A DNA stretch of 64,000 bases from Botrytis cinerea B05.10 (taxonomy: Eukaryota; Ascomycota; Leotiomycetes; Helotiales; Sclerotiniaceae), in NCBI RefSeq assembly GCF_000143535.2, contig NC_037325.1:62001-126000 (forward strand). The letters are read 5' to 3'. The notes under the pieces are model-generated. The model ran no database searches, was not told the DNA's origin, and was given only the letters and a program-made list of their open reading frames with translations. A program made the translations under genes and the position numbers. Of this stretch, positions 22,060-34,400 are shown piece by piece. How positions within the stretch are numbered: the first letter of the stretch is position 1; each line of letters opens with the position of its first letter.

Positions 22060-23201
22060 ATGCTATTCAGGCCAATCACTCTTTTTTTCGGTGCTGCAGT
22101 GGCTTTGAAAATCCGAGGAAATAGAAACGGCAGTACAGTTCTGACTACCATCAATTATGGTGCATTTACCCCAACTGCAACATACTCTGTCGCCCAACAA
22201 CTAGGATTTTTTGCGGCTTATGATTTGGATGTCGTTTACACTCAAGTCCCCAACTCTACATATGCTTACGCACAAACACTCAACGGCGCTTTTGATGTCT
22301 TGACCGGAACCATCGACAATGCCGTTAATTTGCGTTTGAACTCAGGCAAAGAACTCACAGTTCTGGGTCAATTAGATGAAGGTCCTGACTTGGTTCTTGC
22401 TTCCGTTCCAAATATTACATCGGTCGAAGATTTGAAGGGGAAGCCACTGATTGTCGATTCACCGGTTAGTGGATATGCATACCTTTTACAAAAAGTATTG
22501 AGCGAATATGGTCTTTACTTATCCAATGGCGATTACTACTTCATGGTACATTCTCTTTACTCGTATTTGTGAAATGACAGCTAAACCTGCGAACCTAGAC
22601 CGTTGGAGGTACACCTCTCAGATATGCCGACTTAGTTGCTGGGGTCCTTCCCAACGGAACAGAAGTGTACGCAACAATGCTCTTATATCCATTTACAGCC
22701 GAAGGAAAAGTTCTCGACGCCTCCGAGAAGCCTAACATTCTCGCGACGGTTAGCGAGTTTGTTAATCCTGTCTCTTCCTCTGCTTTCACCACCAGTCAAG
22801 CCGCACTTTCAGATCCTACTCAAGTCGATAAATTGACTCGATTCATTAGCGCTATGTACGCCGCCAATCTATATCTTCTCAACTCTACCAACCAAGCTTG
22901 TACTACAAGCGCCATTGCAACTCAACTTGGCGTCACAGCCGAAGTTGCTGCGCTTGAATACACATCAGCAACATCATCGAGCTCTGGAGAAATAAGTGTT
23001 GGAAGTAACTTCACTGTTAGCTCTACAGGTCTTATCAATGTAATTGACGTTAGACAAGAGTTTGGGGGGTTCAGCAGTTTATCATCGTCGTACGATTTCA
23101 TGGATGCTATCGCTCCGGGAACTGGAAAATTGATTGATTACACCATTAGAGATGCGGCAGTTGCAGCGCTGAAGACGCGGCTCTTAGAAACAATTTGTTA
23201 A
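22060..23201 (+). CDS. NMT1/THI5-like (SsuA-type periplasmic-binding fold) protein, probably secreted
   Basis: Two exons: 22060-22545 and 22599-23201, intron 22546-22598 (53 bp, GTACAT...CTAG), predicted 362 residues. The N-terminus is a plausible signal peptide (MLFRPITLFFGAAVAL). The mature part follows the substrate-binding-protein pattern of the NMT1/THI5 superfamily: FTPTATYSVAQQLGFFAAYD, then FDVLTGTIDNAVNLRLNSGK, LGQLDEGPDLVLAS, and VEDLKGKPLIVDSPVSGYAY. The splice restores FMTVGGTPLRYADL with frame kept. Fungal THI5 makes the thiamine pyrimidine, but this protein lacks the THI5 HCCCFC motif in what I can read, so that role is not supported; binding a small ligand outside the cell is inference. 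Family assignment is fairly sure, function unknown. Confidence 0.8.
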
Positions 23202-24761
23202 ATTGATACAGAGAGATAATCAAGTAACAGAATTATTGGAGGCCGTGTTGTGGTAATATAAACGTAATATATCATGTACGTTGTTCATTCATCTTATAGA
23301 CACTTAAATTTAAATCTGGTAACTAGGAAGGCTTCCGAACCGTGAGATGAAGCTTGATTTAATGCGTGTCTTGACATGAATGATATCTTTCCCATGTGAG
23401 TATTTTATTGATTATAGGATCACCTCGAAGCTGAAAATACTTTACGTTTTGGGTTTCATCCCCAGAAATCAACAGTCCACATTCAATGTCAATATAATAA
23501 AGTTTCCCCATCATCTTTGCTACCCAATGATAGGCAATCTCGGTTGCTGATCGTCTACTGAAGTGATCATTTCAAAAGTATATGTGATTGAAAAATACAA
23601 ATTTCAATATTCAATCGCGGGTGACTGCGTAAGAGGGAAATTAGCACATTGAGCCACGCATGCCAGAGCCACCCAAGCCCCTTTCATTTCTATTCAAACT
23701 CCTTCTCAATTCTTCTTCATATTTTCCCCAGTTCCTACCACCTCCCAGGTAATTCGCATTCTAGAAGTAACTTGCCGGGATAATCCCGCTTGATAGTCCC
23801 TGCCTTGCTGTGTCTTATTTTTCATCGGACCCACCACTTGATACTAATTAGTCTAACACTTCCAAGCGAGCTTGTGAGAAGAAGTTTATTTAACCAAGCT
23901 TTACCGAGAGGAAATGCCACGTTTTCCACTAGAGCCTAGAATTACCTGCGGCACTTGTCTCACAAGTGTCCATGGACGGGGACGCATAGGCATGGGTATT
24001 AACTAGCAGGTAGTAAATTACTTTAACGTTTTTCATTGCGAGATCCCAATCGGGGGGGGGAGGGGGGGGGGGTTTCCTTTCATTAAACCCTACACGATTC
24101 CAACGCAAAGGAAGACAAATTTAATAAAGTATCCAAGAGAAATTAAGATGCTTCAGAGTGCCGGCCATCGGATACTCATACGGATTGAAAATACTGGGAG
24201 CAAGAGATCCCACTATTGTAAAGCGGATTGGAAGCACTTACTTGGCAAACAAGGAGTGCAAGCAAGCCTTGGAAGGGTAGATCAAGCTTTAATCTTCAAG
24301 CGCAAATGATTGATTCGGATGACGCTTGAGGAGGCTTTTGAAGATACTCTGTATACTCCGTAAGATGTTGACTTTTGCCCCGGGGTATGTTTGAGGGGGT
24401 AGTGTGGATATAGGTATGCGTAGAATTCATTATGCAGGTACTCATGTGGATGGGTAGGTTATTGCAGTAGTTTGTAAAGTGACAAACCGGGCCTCTTTAG
24501 TTGATGTATGAGTTTCTTATTCGTAATCATCTGGCTTTCCTTTCTCTTGTACCTATTTTTTAATGTAAAATTTCGTAGCAGGTTTTCGATCGAAGTAGGC
24601 ATAGAAAGACAGCCCTTTTAGGTGCTGTACTGTGAGTATCAAACTGCCTGGACTACCTTGCGGGTGCCCTTTTATCATTATTCTCTCATACGTTCGTCTT
24701 TTGCTTGTTCATCGTTTTTCCAGAGAAAAGGCATCTCGGCACAGTCAGAATTTGTCAAATC
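23202..24761. other. Intergenic, no gene seen
   Basis: About 1.5 kb without a supported coding region. It contains the G-tract at 24052-24072. The final part is presumably the promoter of the downstream receptor gene; TTG-initiated reading from 24705 is not used because an in-frame ATG is at 24762. Confidence 0.6.
24052..24072 (+). repeat. Poly-G tract (9 G, A, 11 G)
   Basis: Two G runs separated by one A. Such runs can form G-quadruplexes and are also prone to sequencing length error. Confidence 0.9.
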
Positions 24762-26329
24762 ATGCCTCCCACTGATCTGACTAGTCCCTCAACGAAACTT
24801 GTCTCAAATCTTCAATTTCATCTCTATAACCTAATAGCTAGAGATGCAATTGACGATGGAATCCCAAACCCTAGGGGAAGAAACCTCGCGAATTTGGCGA
24901 TTGCCTTTGCGTGTTTAAGTTTCTTTTTTGTCGGCGCGAGGTTAGGGACGAGGGTATTTTTGCAGAAGTTGGAGATAGATGATTGGTTCATTGTGCCAGC
25001 ATTGGTATGTACAAATTTCTGCTCTTCGTTGCTTTGAAAACGGAGAGGTATGGCATAACTCTTTTACAACCGTTTTAGCTCGCGACTACCAGGAGATATC
25101 AACTGCGCGAAGTGGAAATAATTACAGAACCTAATTGTGTACAGCTAATGGCGCTTGCCATGGCAGTGACGTTCAACATGGAAGCCAAAAATGGTTTCGG
25201 TCTGCATACTTCGGTATAGATTTATCCCTGAATCTGCCATAGTTTTCATAATTAACATCCCTTAGCAAGTATCCAAAGAGCATAAGATCGAGGCTTTTAA
25301 AGTTAGTTCAAATTCTTCCCTCGAGCTTCCATTCCCAATTCTTCCAGCAACAACTAATACTCTTAAGTGGTTCTTCGCTGCTCAACTTTTGTACAAAATT
25401 GCTTCATGCTTCACGAAAATCAGTATCTGTCTTTTTTACCTACGGATATTTCCCTCGAAGAATTTCAGAATCGCAACTTTTGTTACCATCGGAATAGTCG
25501 TTGTATACAGCATTGCAGCAGTCAGTGCCACCATTTGGTCATGCAAGTAAGTAATGGTCTCTTCTTGTCTGACACTAATCTTGTGACATGGTCTCTAATC
25601 AAACTGTGTAGTCCGATCGAGAAATCGTGGAATAAAGCTCTTCCTGGTTCGTGTATACAAATTGGAAATGTTTGGTATAGCACTTCTGTAATGGCAATAG
25701 TAACTGATTTGATAATTATCGTCTTACCGATATATCAAATTCGACGTCTCCAACTTCCGTTGAGTCAAAAATTTGGATTGATCTTGATGTTTAGTCTAGG
25801 GTTTTTGTTAGTACTCAGCACTTTCGCAGCTAAATTGCCTACCGTGCACCATTAAACTAATGGGTTCAATAGTGTCATTGCATGCACCGTTGTTAGAATG
25901 GCCACAGTGGGACCGGCCATTACTGCGACAGACACAATGTATTATCAAGCGACGTCAAACTCATGGACTTTCCTCGAAGTCAATGTTTCCATAATTTGCG
26001 CGTCTCTACCCATCTTGAAAGCTCCGATAGTAAAGTTCTGTCCCTGGTTGATGCGAAACAAAACGACAACGTCAGCATATGGCGTGGACTTCTCGAAAGA
26101 TAATTATGGAACTAAGAACGCACTCCCAAGTCATGATGGCAGTGCAAGGGATAGTAGGATCAAGGGTATCACTGGGAAGAAGTCAACGAATGCGCCTAGG
26201 GATAGTGATGAAGAGTTTATCTTGGAGGAGATGGGAACGAGGGTGAGAAAAACGACAGAGTTTGACGTTAGCTATGAGACGAGGAGTATTAAAGTTGTTG
26301 GAGGTAGGACAAGTACATTGAAAACGTAA
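24762..26329 (+). CDS. PTH11/SAT4-type seven-helix membrane protein (fungal rhodopsin-like domain)
   Basis: Six exons: 24762-25004, 25145-25213, 25266-25301, 25368-25546, 25612-25806, 25873-26329; 392 residues, all junctions in frame. Introns 3-5 have strong branch points (CTAAT). Family landmarks: FVGARLGTRVFLQKLEIDDW, WFFAAQLLYKIASCFTKISI followed by LFYLRIFP, the conserved IWSC(N)PIEKSWNK loop, GNVWYSTSVMAIVTDLIIIV, VLPIYQIRRLQLPLSQK, and a last helix before a charged cytoplasmic tail. Around seven hydrophobic helices. No CFEM domain. Members of this family are plasma-membrane receptors or sensors of unknown ligand. Uncertain point: the first intron might instead end at about 25077, adding 22 residues; TTG at 24705 rejected in favour of the ATG. 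Confidence 0.85.
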
Positions 26330-27441
26330 TATCTGTGGTATAATTGGTACTTTTTGTATTTTCTATTTCTACTTCACTTCGTGAAGGCGACATTGTGTAG
26401 GGTGGGAATCTGGAAGAACTGTATAATGTCTGTCTGCATGCGGACATGGGATTTCGAATCCTGGACTCTGGACACTCTTTCTCCGGGATCGTTGTGTGAT
26501 GAAGATGGAGAATCAAGATCAAAAACATTAAAAATATACCAGCAAACAGAGAATGAAGAATATATCAATTTTTTGCCCGTATTTTGTAAAGAAAAGAATC
26601 GGGGAAAACCAAATGTAAGAGAAAAGTTAGTTTAGCTGATCCCGTGATTGATCCCGTGATTGATGGTTTAAGTTGATTGTGTGTTCTAAAAAAAATTCCA
26701 ACCAGAAGATTTTTCTCAAGATTGAATTCATTATTAACACTGTCGATCAATGATTGCATCATATGTCTCCTTCTAGCTAAAGGTAACGGGTAGTTCTTTG
26801 CTTGCTTCTGCTAGTGTCGTGTTTCCAAACCAACCTTGGATATGTGATCTATGGGCCCGTTCAGCCAAGACCACAAAGACAGACAGACCCATCAACCAAA
26901 ACTTCAATCCTGGACTTTGAGGAACTTCGACCTACCTAGCCGTGCTAGCTTGAGCTTAGGTATGAATAACACATACTCGAGTATAATACCAATTAAGGGG
27001 CCAGAATATGTTCAAGTATCCAATATCATGACAGCAGAGTTCAAGTAGAGTCGCATGTGAGTAGGATTGAAGATTAATCAGCTGCCAGCGCACGGTTATC
27101 TCTCCGTCTTTTCATACGTCAGTGTCGGAAGGGTCTCGGTGCAATTATGTATTTTGGTGGTTTTTCTTTCTTCTTTTCTTAATCTGCTTGAATTAGGAGG
27201 TTGAGAGTAGGTCGATACCACGATCGTTTTGTGGCAGATACATACATGAGGATGACGAAAAGTTGTCGATGTCTCTAGCTACTTTCACACAACTAATGTA
27301 ACCTTATCCGGATTGAGAATATTAAGTTCTCCATCAAAAATTCTCATCGCAGCTTGCATTTTCTTACGGTGAAAAGGAGCTTTCTATCATTAGTATCGCA
27401 ACATATTGGCACATCGGTTTAGGTCGAAAAAATCTTGCAAT
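26330..27441. other. Intergenic, no gene seen
   Basis: Contains a 12-bp tandem duplication ATCCCGTGATTG at about 26639-26662. Both flanking genes are on the plus strand, so this holds the terminator of the receptor gene and the promoter of the dicarboxylate carrier. No family signal in the short frames. Confidence 0.6.
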
Positions 27442-28716
27442 ATGTCAACTCAACGTCCCAATCGAAATAGTGAAAACATTCGAACTTATTCCACAAGTGC
27501 CCTCGAAGGACAAACGGACAATACCTTCAAAGATAGCAATGGAACTCCCCATTCTACAAACGAGAAGTTGACAATTGCCAACAATGGCAAAATCACATTT
27601 CGAGAGAGGATTCATCATTTTACATGGGCGTGGTTTACTCTTACTATGAGTACTGGAGGAATCGCTCTATTGCTCGCGAATACACCACACAAATTCAATG
27701 GTCTAATCATCTTGGGGGACATCGTTTTCATTTTGGATTTATGTCTTTTCATTCTCTTGTGTTCTGGGATTTCGGCACGATTTATATTATATCCCAAGGC
27801 ATTTTCTGCCTCATTGCAAGATGCTACCGAATCTCTCTTCTTCCCAACATTTTGGATTTCATTGTTGAGTATCATTGCAAACACGCAATTATATGGCGTT
27901 CCCCGTTGTGGTCAATGGCTTATCACCACTCTCCGAGTCATATTCTGGATCTACACGGCCCTTGCATTCTTTTGTGCTGTCGGTCAATATTGCTACCTTT
28001 TTGCTGCCAAACAACAAACGCTCCAGTCCATGACTCCCGCCTGGATTCTTCCCATCTTCCCTGTTATGCTTTGCGGAACTCTCGCATCCGTTACAACAGG
28101 GTCTCAAACTCCCGAACATGCACTTCCCATGCTGGTCGCTGGAATCTCGTTTCAAGGATTGGGGATTCTTGTCGCGGTCTTTATGTATGGACCTTATATT
28201 GGACGATTGATGACCAATGGATTGCCAGAACCCAATACGAGACCGGGAATGTTCATTGCAGTTGGACCACCAAGTTTCACTGGGTTAGCATTGTTGGGCA
28301 TGAGTGAGAACTTTTCTAAAATATACCCGGCATATACTACTATATCATCTATCACGAACCCAGATATCATTGCCGATATATTCCGAATTATTGCAGTCTC
28401 TGCTGCAGTATTCTTATGGGCTACAGCATTTTGGTTCTTTTGCATTTCCGTAGTGTCTGTTTTGGCGGGCGCAAAAGATATGAGTTTCCACCTTGTGTGG
28501 TACGCTTTCGTTTTTCCAAATGTGGGATTCACTATTGTTATCATTAATATCGGGAAGGCATTCAAAAGTGAGGGCGTGCTTTGGGTTGGGAGCGGGCTAA
28601 CAATTATTCTTGTAATTGTCTGGTTGCTGGTCTTTGCGGCGCATATTAGAGCTGTGGTTTTAAAGCAAGTTCTATGGCCTGGTAAGGATGAGGATAAGGG
28701 AGAGAGAAATGAGTGA
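27442..28716 (+). CDS. C4-dicarboxylate/malic acid transporter, TDT family (Mae1-like)
   Basis: Intronless, 424 residues from ATG 27442 (the frame extends upstream only to a TTG at 27406). After a polar N-terminus of about 60 residues comes the first-helix signature HFTWAWFTLTMSTGGIALLL, then nine more hydrophobic segments. Other family landmarks: SLLSIIANTQLYGVPRCGQW, FPVMLCGTLASVTTGSQ, MLVAGISFQGLGILVAVFMY, and NTRPGMFIAVGPPSFTGLAL. The tenth helix is followed by a short charged tail. Proteins of this family (Pfam C4dic_mal_tran/SLAC1) move malate, succinate or, in the SSU1 branch, sulfite across the plasma membrane; the GPPSFT region and overall match favour the Mae1 branch. Substrate is inferred. 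Confidence 0.92.
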   Translation: MSTQRPNRNSENIRTYSTSALEGQTDNTFKDSNGTPHSTNEKLTIANNGKITFRERIHHFTWAWFTLTMSTGGIALLLANTPHKFNGLIILGDIVFILDLCLFILLCSGISARFILYPKAFSASLQDATESLFFPTFWISLLSIIANTQLYGVPRCGQWLITTLRVIFWIYTALAFFCAVGQYCYLFAAKQQTLQSMTPAWILPIFPVMLCGTLASVTTGSQTPEHALPMLVAGISFQGLGILVAVFMYGPYIGRLMTNGLPEPNTRPGMFIAVGPPSFTGLALLGMSENFSKIYPAYTTISSITNPDIIADIFRIIAVSAAVFLWATAFWFFCISVVSVLAGAKDMSFHLVWYAFVFPNVGFTIVIINIGKAFKSEGVLWVGSGLTIILVIVWLLVFAAHIRAVVLKQVLWPGKDEDKGERNE

Positions 28717-28923
28717 GGTGGTATAGATGTAATGTGGATTACTAGAGCCTGGACATGTTACCATGGCGAAGGGACTATGGTCGTTAGGAATTGGCAGGAG
28801 TTTGAATCACATATGGTTGATGGGCCGAGATTAAAACAACACGGCTATTCATTCTATATGCATCAAACTATTCAAACCTCATTCGTCCTATATCGCCGGT
28901 CTTCGCACAACGGTTCACCCTTT

Positions 28924-29889
28924 TCAATTACCTTGAAGTGGGCGTAGACCGACAGTCAGTTCAAAAAGAGCTTGGAGATCACGGATTTCATTAGGACTCA
29001 ATTCCCCTAAACGTGATAAAATCTCTCTCGGCGAATTTTCAACACTCCGAATACTTTGCTCTTGCACCACTGGAGTGGGAAACCCAGGCTCGCCACTTTC
29101 ATCCCAATCATTTCTTGGATCTGGAAATAGTTGTGGCTCGCTTTTCTGCCGGGAATTATCTGGCGGAAGCGTCATAGATTGTGATGACCTATGGCAACTG
29201 CATCGGAAATAAGCTTTCATTTCGACATGTCCTGGAATGTTGTTTTCGAGCAAATCAATTCGTTCATGAAGTTTATGTATTTCGGTCACTAGATCAATTT
29301 CGTCATTGGAGCTGTTGTTAAATTCATTCCGAGGTGGGTAGTTGGGGTCATTAGATGAGGAGCAAGATGGCGACGGCGGTACATTTCCCCCCTCATCATT
29401 CTGACTGATGTGATGATCTTTTCAACGCTGATCCGTACATATTGGGAGTAGGAGATAGACATCATCTTGAATCTGGTTCTGTGAAAGCCGTTCATCAATC
29501 ATATCTCTGGCGCCATTTGGAATGAGCATAGGAATGTGTGTTCTTGAAGTATCATCATCAATCACTGATTCTTCGTCACACGCTTTAGGATAATTGTATA
29601 AACCATCTTGATTCTTCTCCCGAACACAAGATCGTACACTTCGTGCCGCATAAATGTTGCCAGGATGCGAGGATACTTGTGGTTCGGGACAGTACTTGAA
29701 GTAAGTGTACGAACTACCTGGATTTGGCAATTCAAAACAAGAGCCTATACGTCGAGGAAGACAAACTTGGCTGGGTTGAGATAATCTGGATGGGCCGGAG
29801 CATGGCTGTAGATCTTCTTAGAGAGACGAGTTCGTGTCATTTAGTTCGTAGGGAGCTCCTTGACGGAAGGCTTTTTCTCTAGCGGACAT
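28924..29889 (-). pseudogene. Unknown minus-strand gene, apparently broken by one stop
   Basis: From ATG at 29889 the frame reads MSAREKAFRQGAPYELNDTN, hits TAA at 29820-29818, and then continues open in the same frame (EDLQPCSGPSRLSQPSQVCL) to about 29480. A probable intron (about 60 bp, starting GTCTAT, ending CAG near 29410) joins it to a final exon ending at 28924 that includes a coiled coil (TEIHKLHERIDLLENN) and an acidic, Pro-rich tail. The single TAA would revert to a Gln codon by one base, so this may be a recent nonsense mutation, a strain polymorphism, or my start may be wrong. No known family recognised. Convergent with the carrier gene at 27442-28716. Confidence 0.45.
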
Positions 29890-30823
29890 TATTGGTATTG
29901 GCTGGATTGAAGGAGGTTCCTTGGTCTTCTTGTGCACTTGTCGATGTGATGCAGAAAGTGCGTGGGTGGATAATCGCGGAATAAAGACGGACAGATGGTT
30001 TATATAGAAAGATGAATACTTACAGACATAGAGTAACATTGATATTGATAATTGCTATATTCGATCACTCACTTCATGACTTGATTGACTCCTCTGCTCC
30101 ATCACACGTCGATTGAGTCATCTATCGCCAAAAGCGCAACGAACAAACGATTGGCCAACAATGAAATGTGTCTCGACGTTACATCATGATAGACACTTTC
30201 ATAAAAAGGGAGTACAGCAACAGCCAGCCACGTTCCAAGGCTGAATCTGTACGATCCAAGCCAGCCACCTGAATGATACTAACACGTTAGGATGACCACT
30301 TAACTTATGCAGGCAATGTGTATGGCGAGGAACTAATAATGCGGTGTAGCATCAACGCATGACATAGATTGGGTACAAATAAAAAAGACGTAGGAGAAAC
30401 CGTGAGGTCGAATAGATATGAATCTCTTATGCGGCACGGGCAAGTGATAGCCAATGAATATTGCTTTTCCCATTTCCCCTTAGGAGACACCAACCAACAT
30501 GAGTCAAGATGTAGGGTTGGAGATGTTGAGAATTTGGGTAAAAATTGAAAGGGGAAAGGAAAAGGGGGGAGGAGAAAAAGGAGCGAAGTGTTGGTATATA
30601 AGAGACTCATATAATAAAGTAAAGTCCCCCTCAAGAATGAAGTGTATCTACTAGGAATGCGTGTTCTGTTTCAGTTATCATATAACCTTTCAAAGGCGTA
30701 ATAGTGTTGAAAAGTTACGCAATTCTCCTTTAAAAACATTATCCAATTACCCGTTTGAATTGTGTGATTGACTTGAATTGGATTGAATTAGAGTCGAATA
30801 CAGTCATATAATTCTTTCCCAAG
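29890..30823. other. Intergenic, no gene seen
   Basis: Divergent promoter region between the minus-strand gene above and the plus-strand frame at 30824. Open frames here have low-complexity composition and no family signal. Confidence 0.55.
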
Positions 30824-31402
30824 ATGGGTTCTCTCATTGCAACCTCCCTCTTCACGATTGACGCGAAGAACGACAGAAACGTGAACTCAACATCAAATCT
30901 AATGTGTGAGAAGGACGCGCATATCCCATCGAGACAGAAGCAAAGCATTGAAGGTGTGCCGACGAATAAAAATCCGTGCCAGTACAAGAATACAAATCAG
31001 TACTATCGATACTTTGATCCTGATATTGATATCGATTTGGATTTGGAGAAGTGGAATTGTTGCGCGAGGATGAATTCAATAATGGACAGCCCCAAGGAGA
31101 GTGGGCGTGTTGGTGAGAGCGAGAGTGAGAGTGAGAGTGATATTGATATTCAACAGCAACGTGAAGCAACTGAAGCTTGGGAAAAGGAAGAAGAGAGCGA
31201 TGTTGAAATTCATGGTGAGTTGATTATTTTTCTATACTTGCTGTTTTCTTCCTCTCGTTTCTTTTTCATAAACATTCACCATATATATCATATTCGCACC
31301 ACAAACATTTGGTTTTTGGTTTGTGGTCGGGGTGAAATTCGGGCTGAGGTCGGTCAGTCGGTCGGTCGGTCGGTCGGTCTCTATGCTCGTCAACAACCTT
31401 GA
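30824..31402 (+). CDS. Hypothetical acidic protein (low support)
   Basis: ATG-initiated frame of up to 192 codons. It contains a Ser-Glu repeat (SESESESESDIDI at about residues 98-110) encoded by GAGAGT repeats and acidic stretches (DPDIDIDLDLEKW). After residue about 130 the frame becomes hydrophobic and T-rich, and a GTGAGT donor is present right after the acidic part (about 31214), so a real gene would probably splice there. Joining directly to the next ATG at 31466 would break frame, so it is not simply exon 1 of DUG2. It may be a small separate gene or an upstream leader. Confidence 0.35.
   Translation: MGSLIATSLFTIDAKNDRNVNSTSNLMCEKDAHIPSRQKQSIEGVPTNKNPCQYKNTNQYYRYFDPDIDIDLDLEKWNCCARMNSIMDSPKESGRVGESESESESDIDIQQQREATEAWEKEEESDVEIHGELIIFLYLLFSSSRFFFINIHHIYHIRTTNIWFLVCGRGEIRAEVGQSVGRSVGLYARQQP
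31349..31379 (+). repeat. Tetranucleotide microsatellite (GGTC)n
   Basis: Seven to eight GGTC/CGGT units with one AGTC interruption, about 90 bp upstream of the DUG2 start. Likely length-polymorphic between strains; lies in the promoter or 5' leader. Confidence 0.85.
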
Positions 31403-31465
31403 CCTAGCAATCGTTCAATTCTTCTGCTTACTTCACCCCCTTCCCCTCCAATCATCAACTAAAAG

Positions 31466-34400
31466 ATGACCTCAATCTTTGGTTCAAGAAACGCAAATAC
31501 TCTTTCTTCAGCTTCAGCGTCAGCTTCAGCTACCTCTTCACAAACAGACCACTCTATCTCGCCAACGACTAACAATCCTCTAGCTAGCACCGAAGACGAT
31601 AATTATCAAATTGACTCATTGTCCCACGATCCTAGCCAGCGCACCAGTTCTGAAGATGACCTCGACCCCTCGTCTCCCCAGCTTCTTCACCACCTCGAAA
31701 ACGATTCCTCGATCCTCACACTTGCTGTAGGTGCAAAATTTATTTATGCCGGTACCCAAGATGGAGAAATAGTCGTTTGGTCTCTCGCGTCCTACGAGCT
31801 TGTTTCGCGCATCCAAGCACACACCCGCAGTGTATTATCCCTATTCCTATCCGCAAATGGCAAACTTTTGTTCTCATCTGCTGGTGATGCCATTGTCAAT
31901 GCATGGTGTCCCACCACTTTAGTCCGCAAATACCACATTTACAGTACCTACGATGTCGGCGATGTATTTTCTGTAGCCTATTCCTCGCAATTCGAAACGG
32001 TGTATCTGGGAGCTCAGAACACGAGTATACAATGGGTCAGTCTGAGGGATTCCGCGACGAGACCTACACCAAATCCAGAACGTCACCCAGATAGGAGGAA
32101 TCATCGATTTTTTGATAGTGTGCAACATGGAGGGACAAGTACACCAAGACCGAGGCCGGCTGGAAGAGCCGCTGCGGACCAGGGAGATATTTTGGAGATT
32201 GATAAGGCCCATATGAAACAATATGCTCACTTTGGATATGTCTATTGTATGCTCATGGTTCGAGGAGTCTGCAGGCAGGTCGATGCGGATGAGGATATGC
32301 TGATTTCGGGTGGAGGGGACGGCACGATTAAATTGTGGAAATTGAGCAAGGACGAAGACGAGGGAATTAAGGAGATTGAAAAACTAGGTGAAGACGATGC
32401 GGAAAGCGTTCTGAGCTTGGCGGTCGATGGAAGTTTTCTCTATAGTAGCAAATTAGAGGGAGTAATTGAGTTGTGGGATTTGGATACGAGACAGAAGTTG
32501 AGAGTTATCAGAGCAAATAGAGGGGATGTTATGACTTTACAGATGGGATGGGGATATCTCTGGAGTGGTGGAAGTACCGGACATGCTAGAGTAAGTTTGT
32601 TGTTCCTGTTTCCTGTGCAGCAGCATTATGCATGGCTAACATTTTGCAGAAATACAGCACGGTACAATACGGTCAATACAAGACTTCTTCAAACTTCAGT
32701 CAAAAGTATCAGTGTGTTAAACGATGGAAAGCTCACGGAGGTAGAATTTTAGCTTCCGCAGTTGCTACTCATCGTGGTCAACAACTTTACATAACTGGTG
32801 CGAACGATTGTTCGGTTTCGATATGGGACGTTACTGGGTGTGATACAGGCACATATCCAAAACGCGAGTCACTTCAGGATGACCAACTCATCAAGTCATT
32901 GCAAGATTTTGTGGCTTTCAAGACTATTTCCGCACGACCTGACCATGCCGAGGATTGTCGACGCGGTGCTACCTTTTTAAGAACATTGTTTAAGAAGCAT
33001 GGAGCTGTTACCGAGATGTTAACAACTGAAGCTCATCACAACCCAATTGTGTACGCCAAGTTCAAAGGAAATCCGGAGACTGCTGGAAAGAGGAAGAAGA
33101 TCTTATTCTATGGACATTACGATGTTGTTCCTGCGGATGACAAGCAGAAGAAATGGATTATTGATCCTTTTCAGATGAAGGGGGTAAATGGATACCTCTA
33201 TGGAAGAGGAGTCAGTGACAATAAGGGTCCAATTATGGCTGCTCTCTATGGAGTTGTTGATTTGGTTCATGAAAAGGCATTAGATTCTGATGTTACATTT
33301 TTGATTGAGGGAGAAGAAGAGAGTGGATCAAGAGGTTTCAAGGATGCTGTGAGGAAGTATAAGGATTTGATTGGGGATGTTGATTATATCATTCTTGCCA
33401 ATAGTTATTGGCTCGATGATGAAGTACCCTGCTTAACATATGGCCTCAGGGGTGTTCTTCATGCTACTGTTAAAGTCAATAGCAAACATCCTGATGTCCA
33501 TAGTGGAGTTGATGGAAGTTTTATGATGGATGAGCCACTTTTTGATTTGACAGCTATTCTTGCAAAGCTAAAGGGACTTCATAACAGGATTCAAATTCCT
33601 GGGTTTTATGATGAAATTCTTCCACTCACACCAGCTGAAGAAGCCCGTTACGACGATATCGTATCGACCCTCCTCCGTCGCAATCCAGAACTCGGACCGG
33701 CGAATACTTTGAAGCAATCCATTATGGCTAGATGGAGAGAACCAAACTTGACAGTCCACCGCTATAAAGTTTCTGGGCCAGATGGTTCTCTGGTTTCGTC
33801 CCACGCGAGCGCAGCTATTTCCCTCCGTCTAGTTCCCAACCAGGAAGTCGACGATGTTATTAAGTCATTGACAAAATTTCTTCAAGATGCTTTCGCAAAG
33901 CTTGACACGCACAACAACCTCACAATTACTATTGACAACCAAGCAGATGCTTGGCTCGGTGATCCCGAAAATGAGATTTTTAGGACCTTGGAGGAGGCCA
34001 TCATGGAGGTTTGGGGGCCGATTACGGACCATACGAGGAGAAGTAGTGTACAAGGTCCTAAATATGTTGAGAAAGAGAAGGAAAGCTCACCAACGAGCCC
34101 CATCAGCGCATCGCCAAGCCTTAAACCCACACCTGCAACAACTACGATTTTCACTGGTGGAAGTGATCATACGAGTTTAGCGGCTGCGCCGGTAGATCTT
34201 GCATCCTTATCACTAAACACAGAAGATGTTTCCAGTGGTCGCAACGAGAAAGAAAATGAGGGATACGGAGATGAAGGCAGTAAAGTGGTTAATAAAGGTA
34301 AAGAAGGAAAGGGATTAGGCGATGGAATTGTGAGAGGAATGGGGAGGAAGCCGCTTTATATCAGAGAAGGAGGTTCAATTCCAAGTATCCGATTCTTGGA

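Noticed and set aside
24705..24761. Longer N-terminus for the receptor
   Set aside because: The frame extends to TTG only; the first ATG is 24762.
27624..28307. 227-codon plus-strand frame overlapping the dicarboxylate carrier
   Set aside because: Shadow in another frame of the 27442-28716 gene, which has clear family signatures.
31214..31465. Intron joining the 30824 frame to the DUG2 ATG
   Set aside because: Direct joining at the available acceptor shifts frame and reaches a stop, so the two are kept separate.
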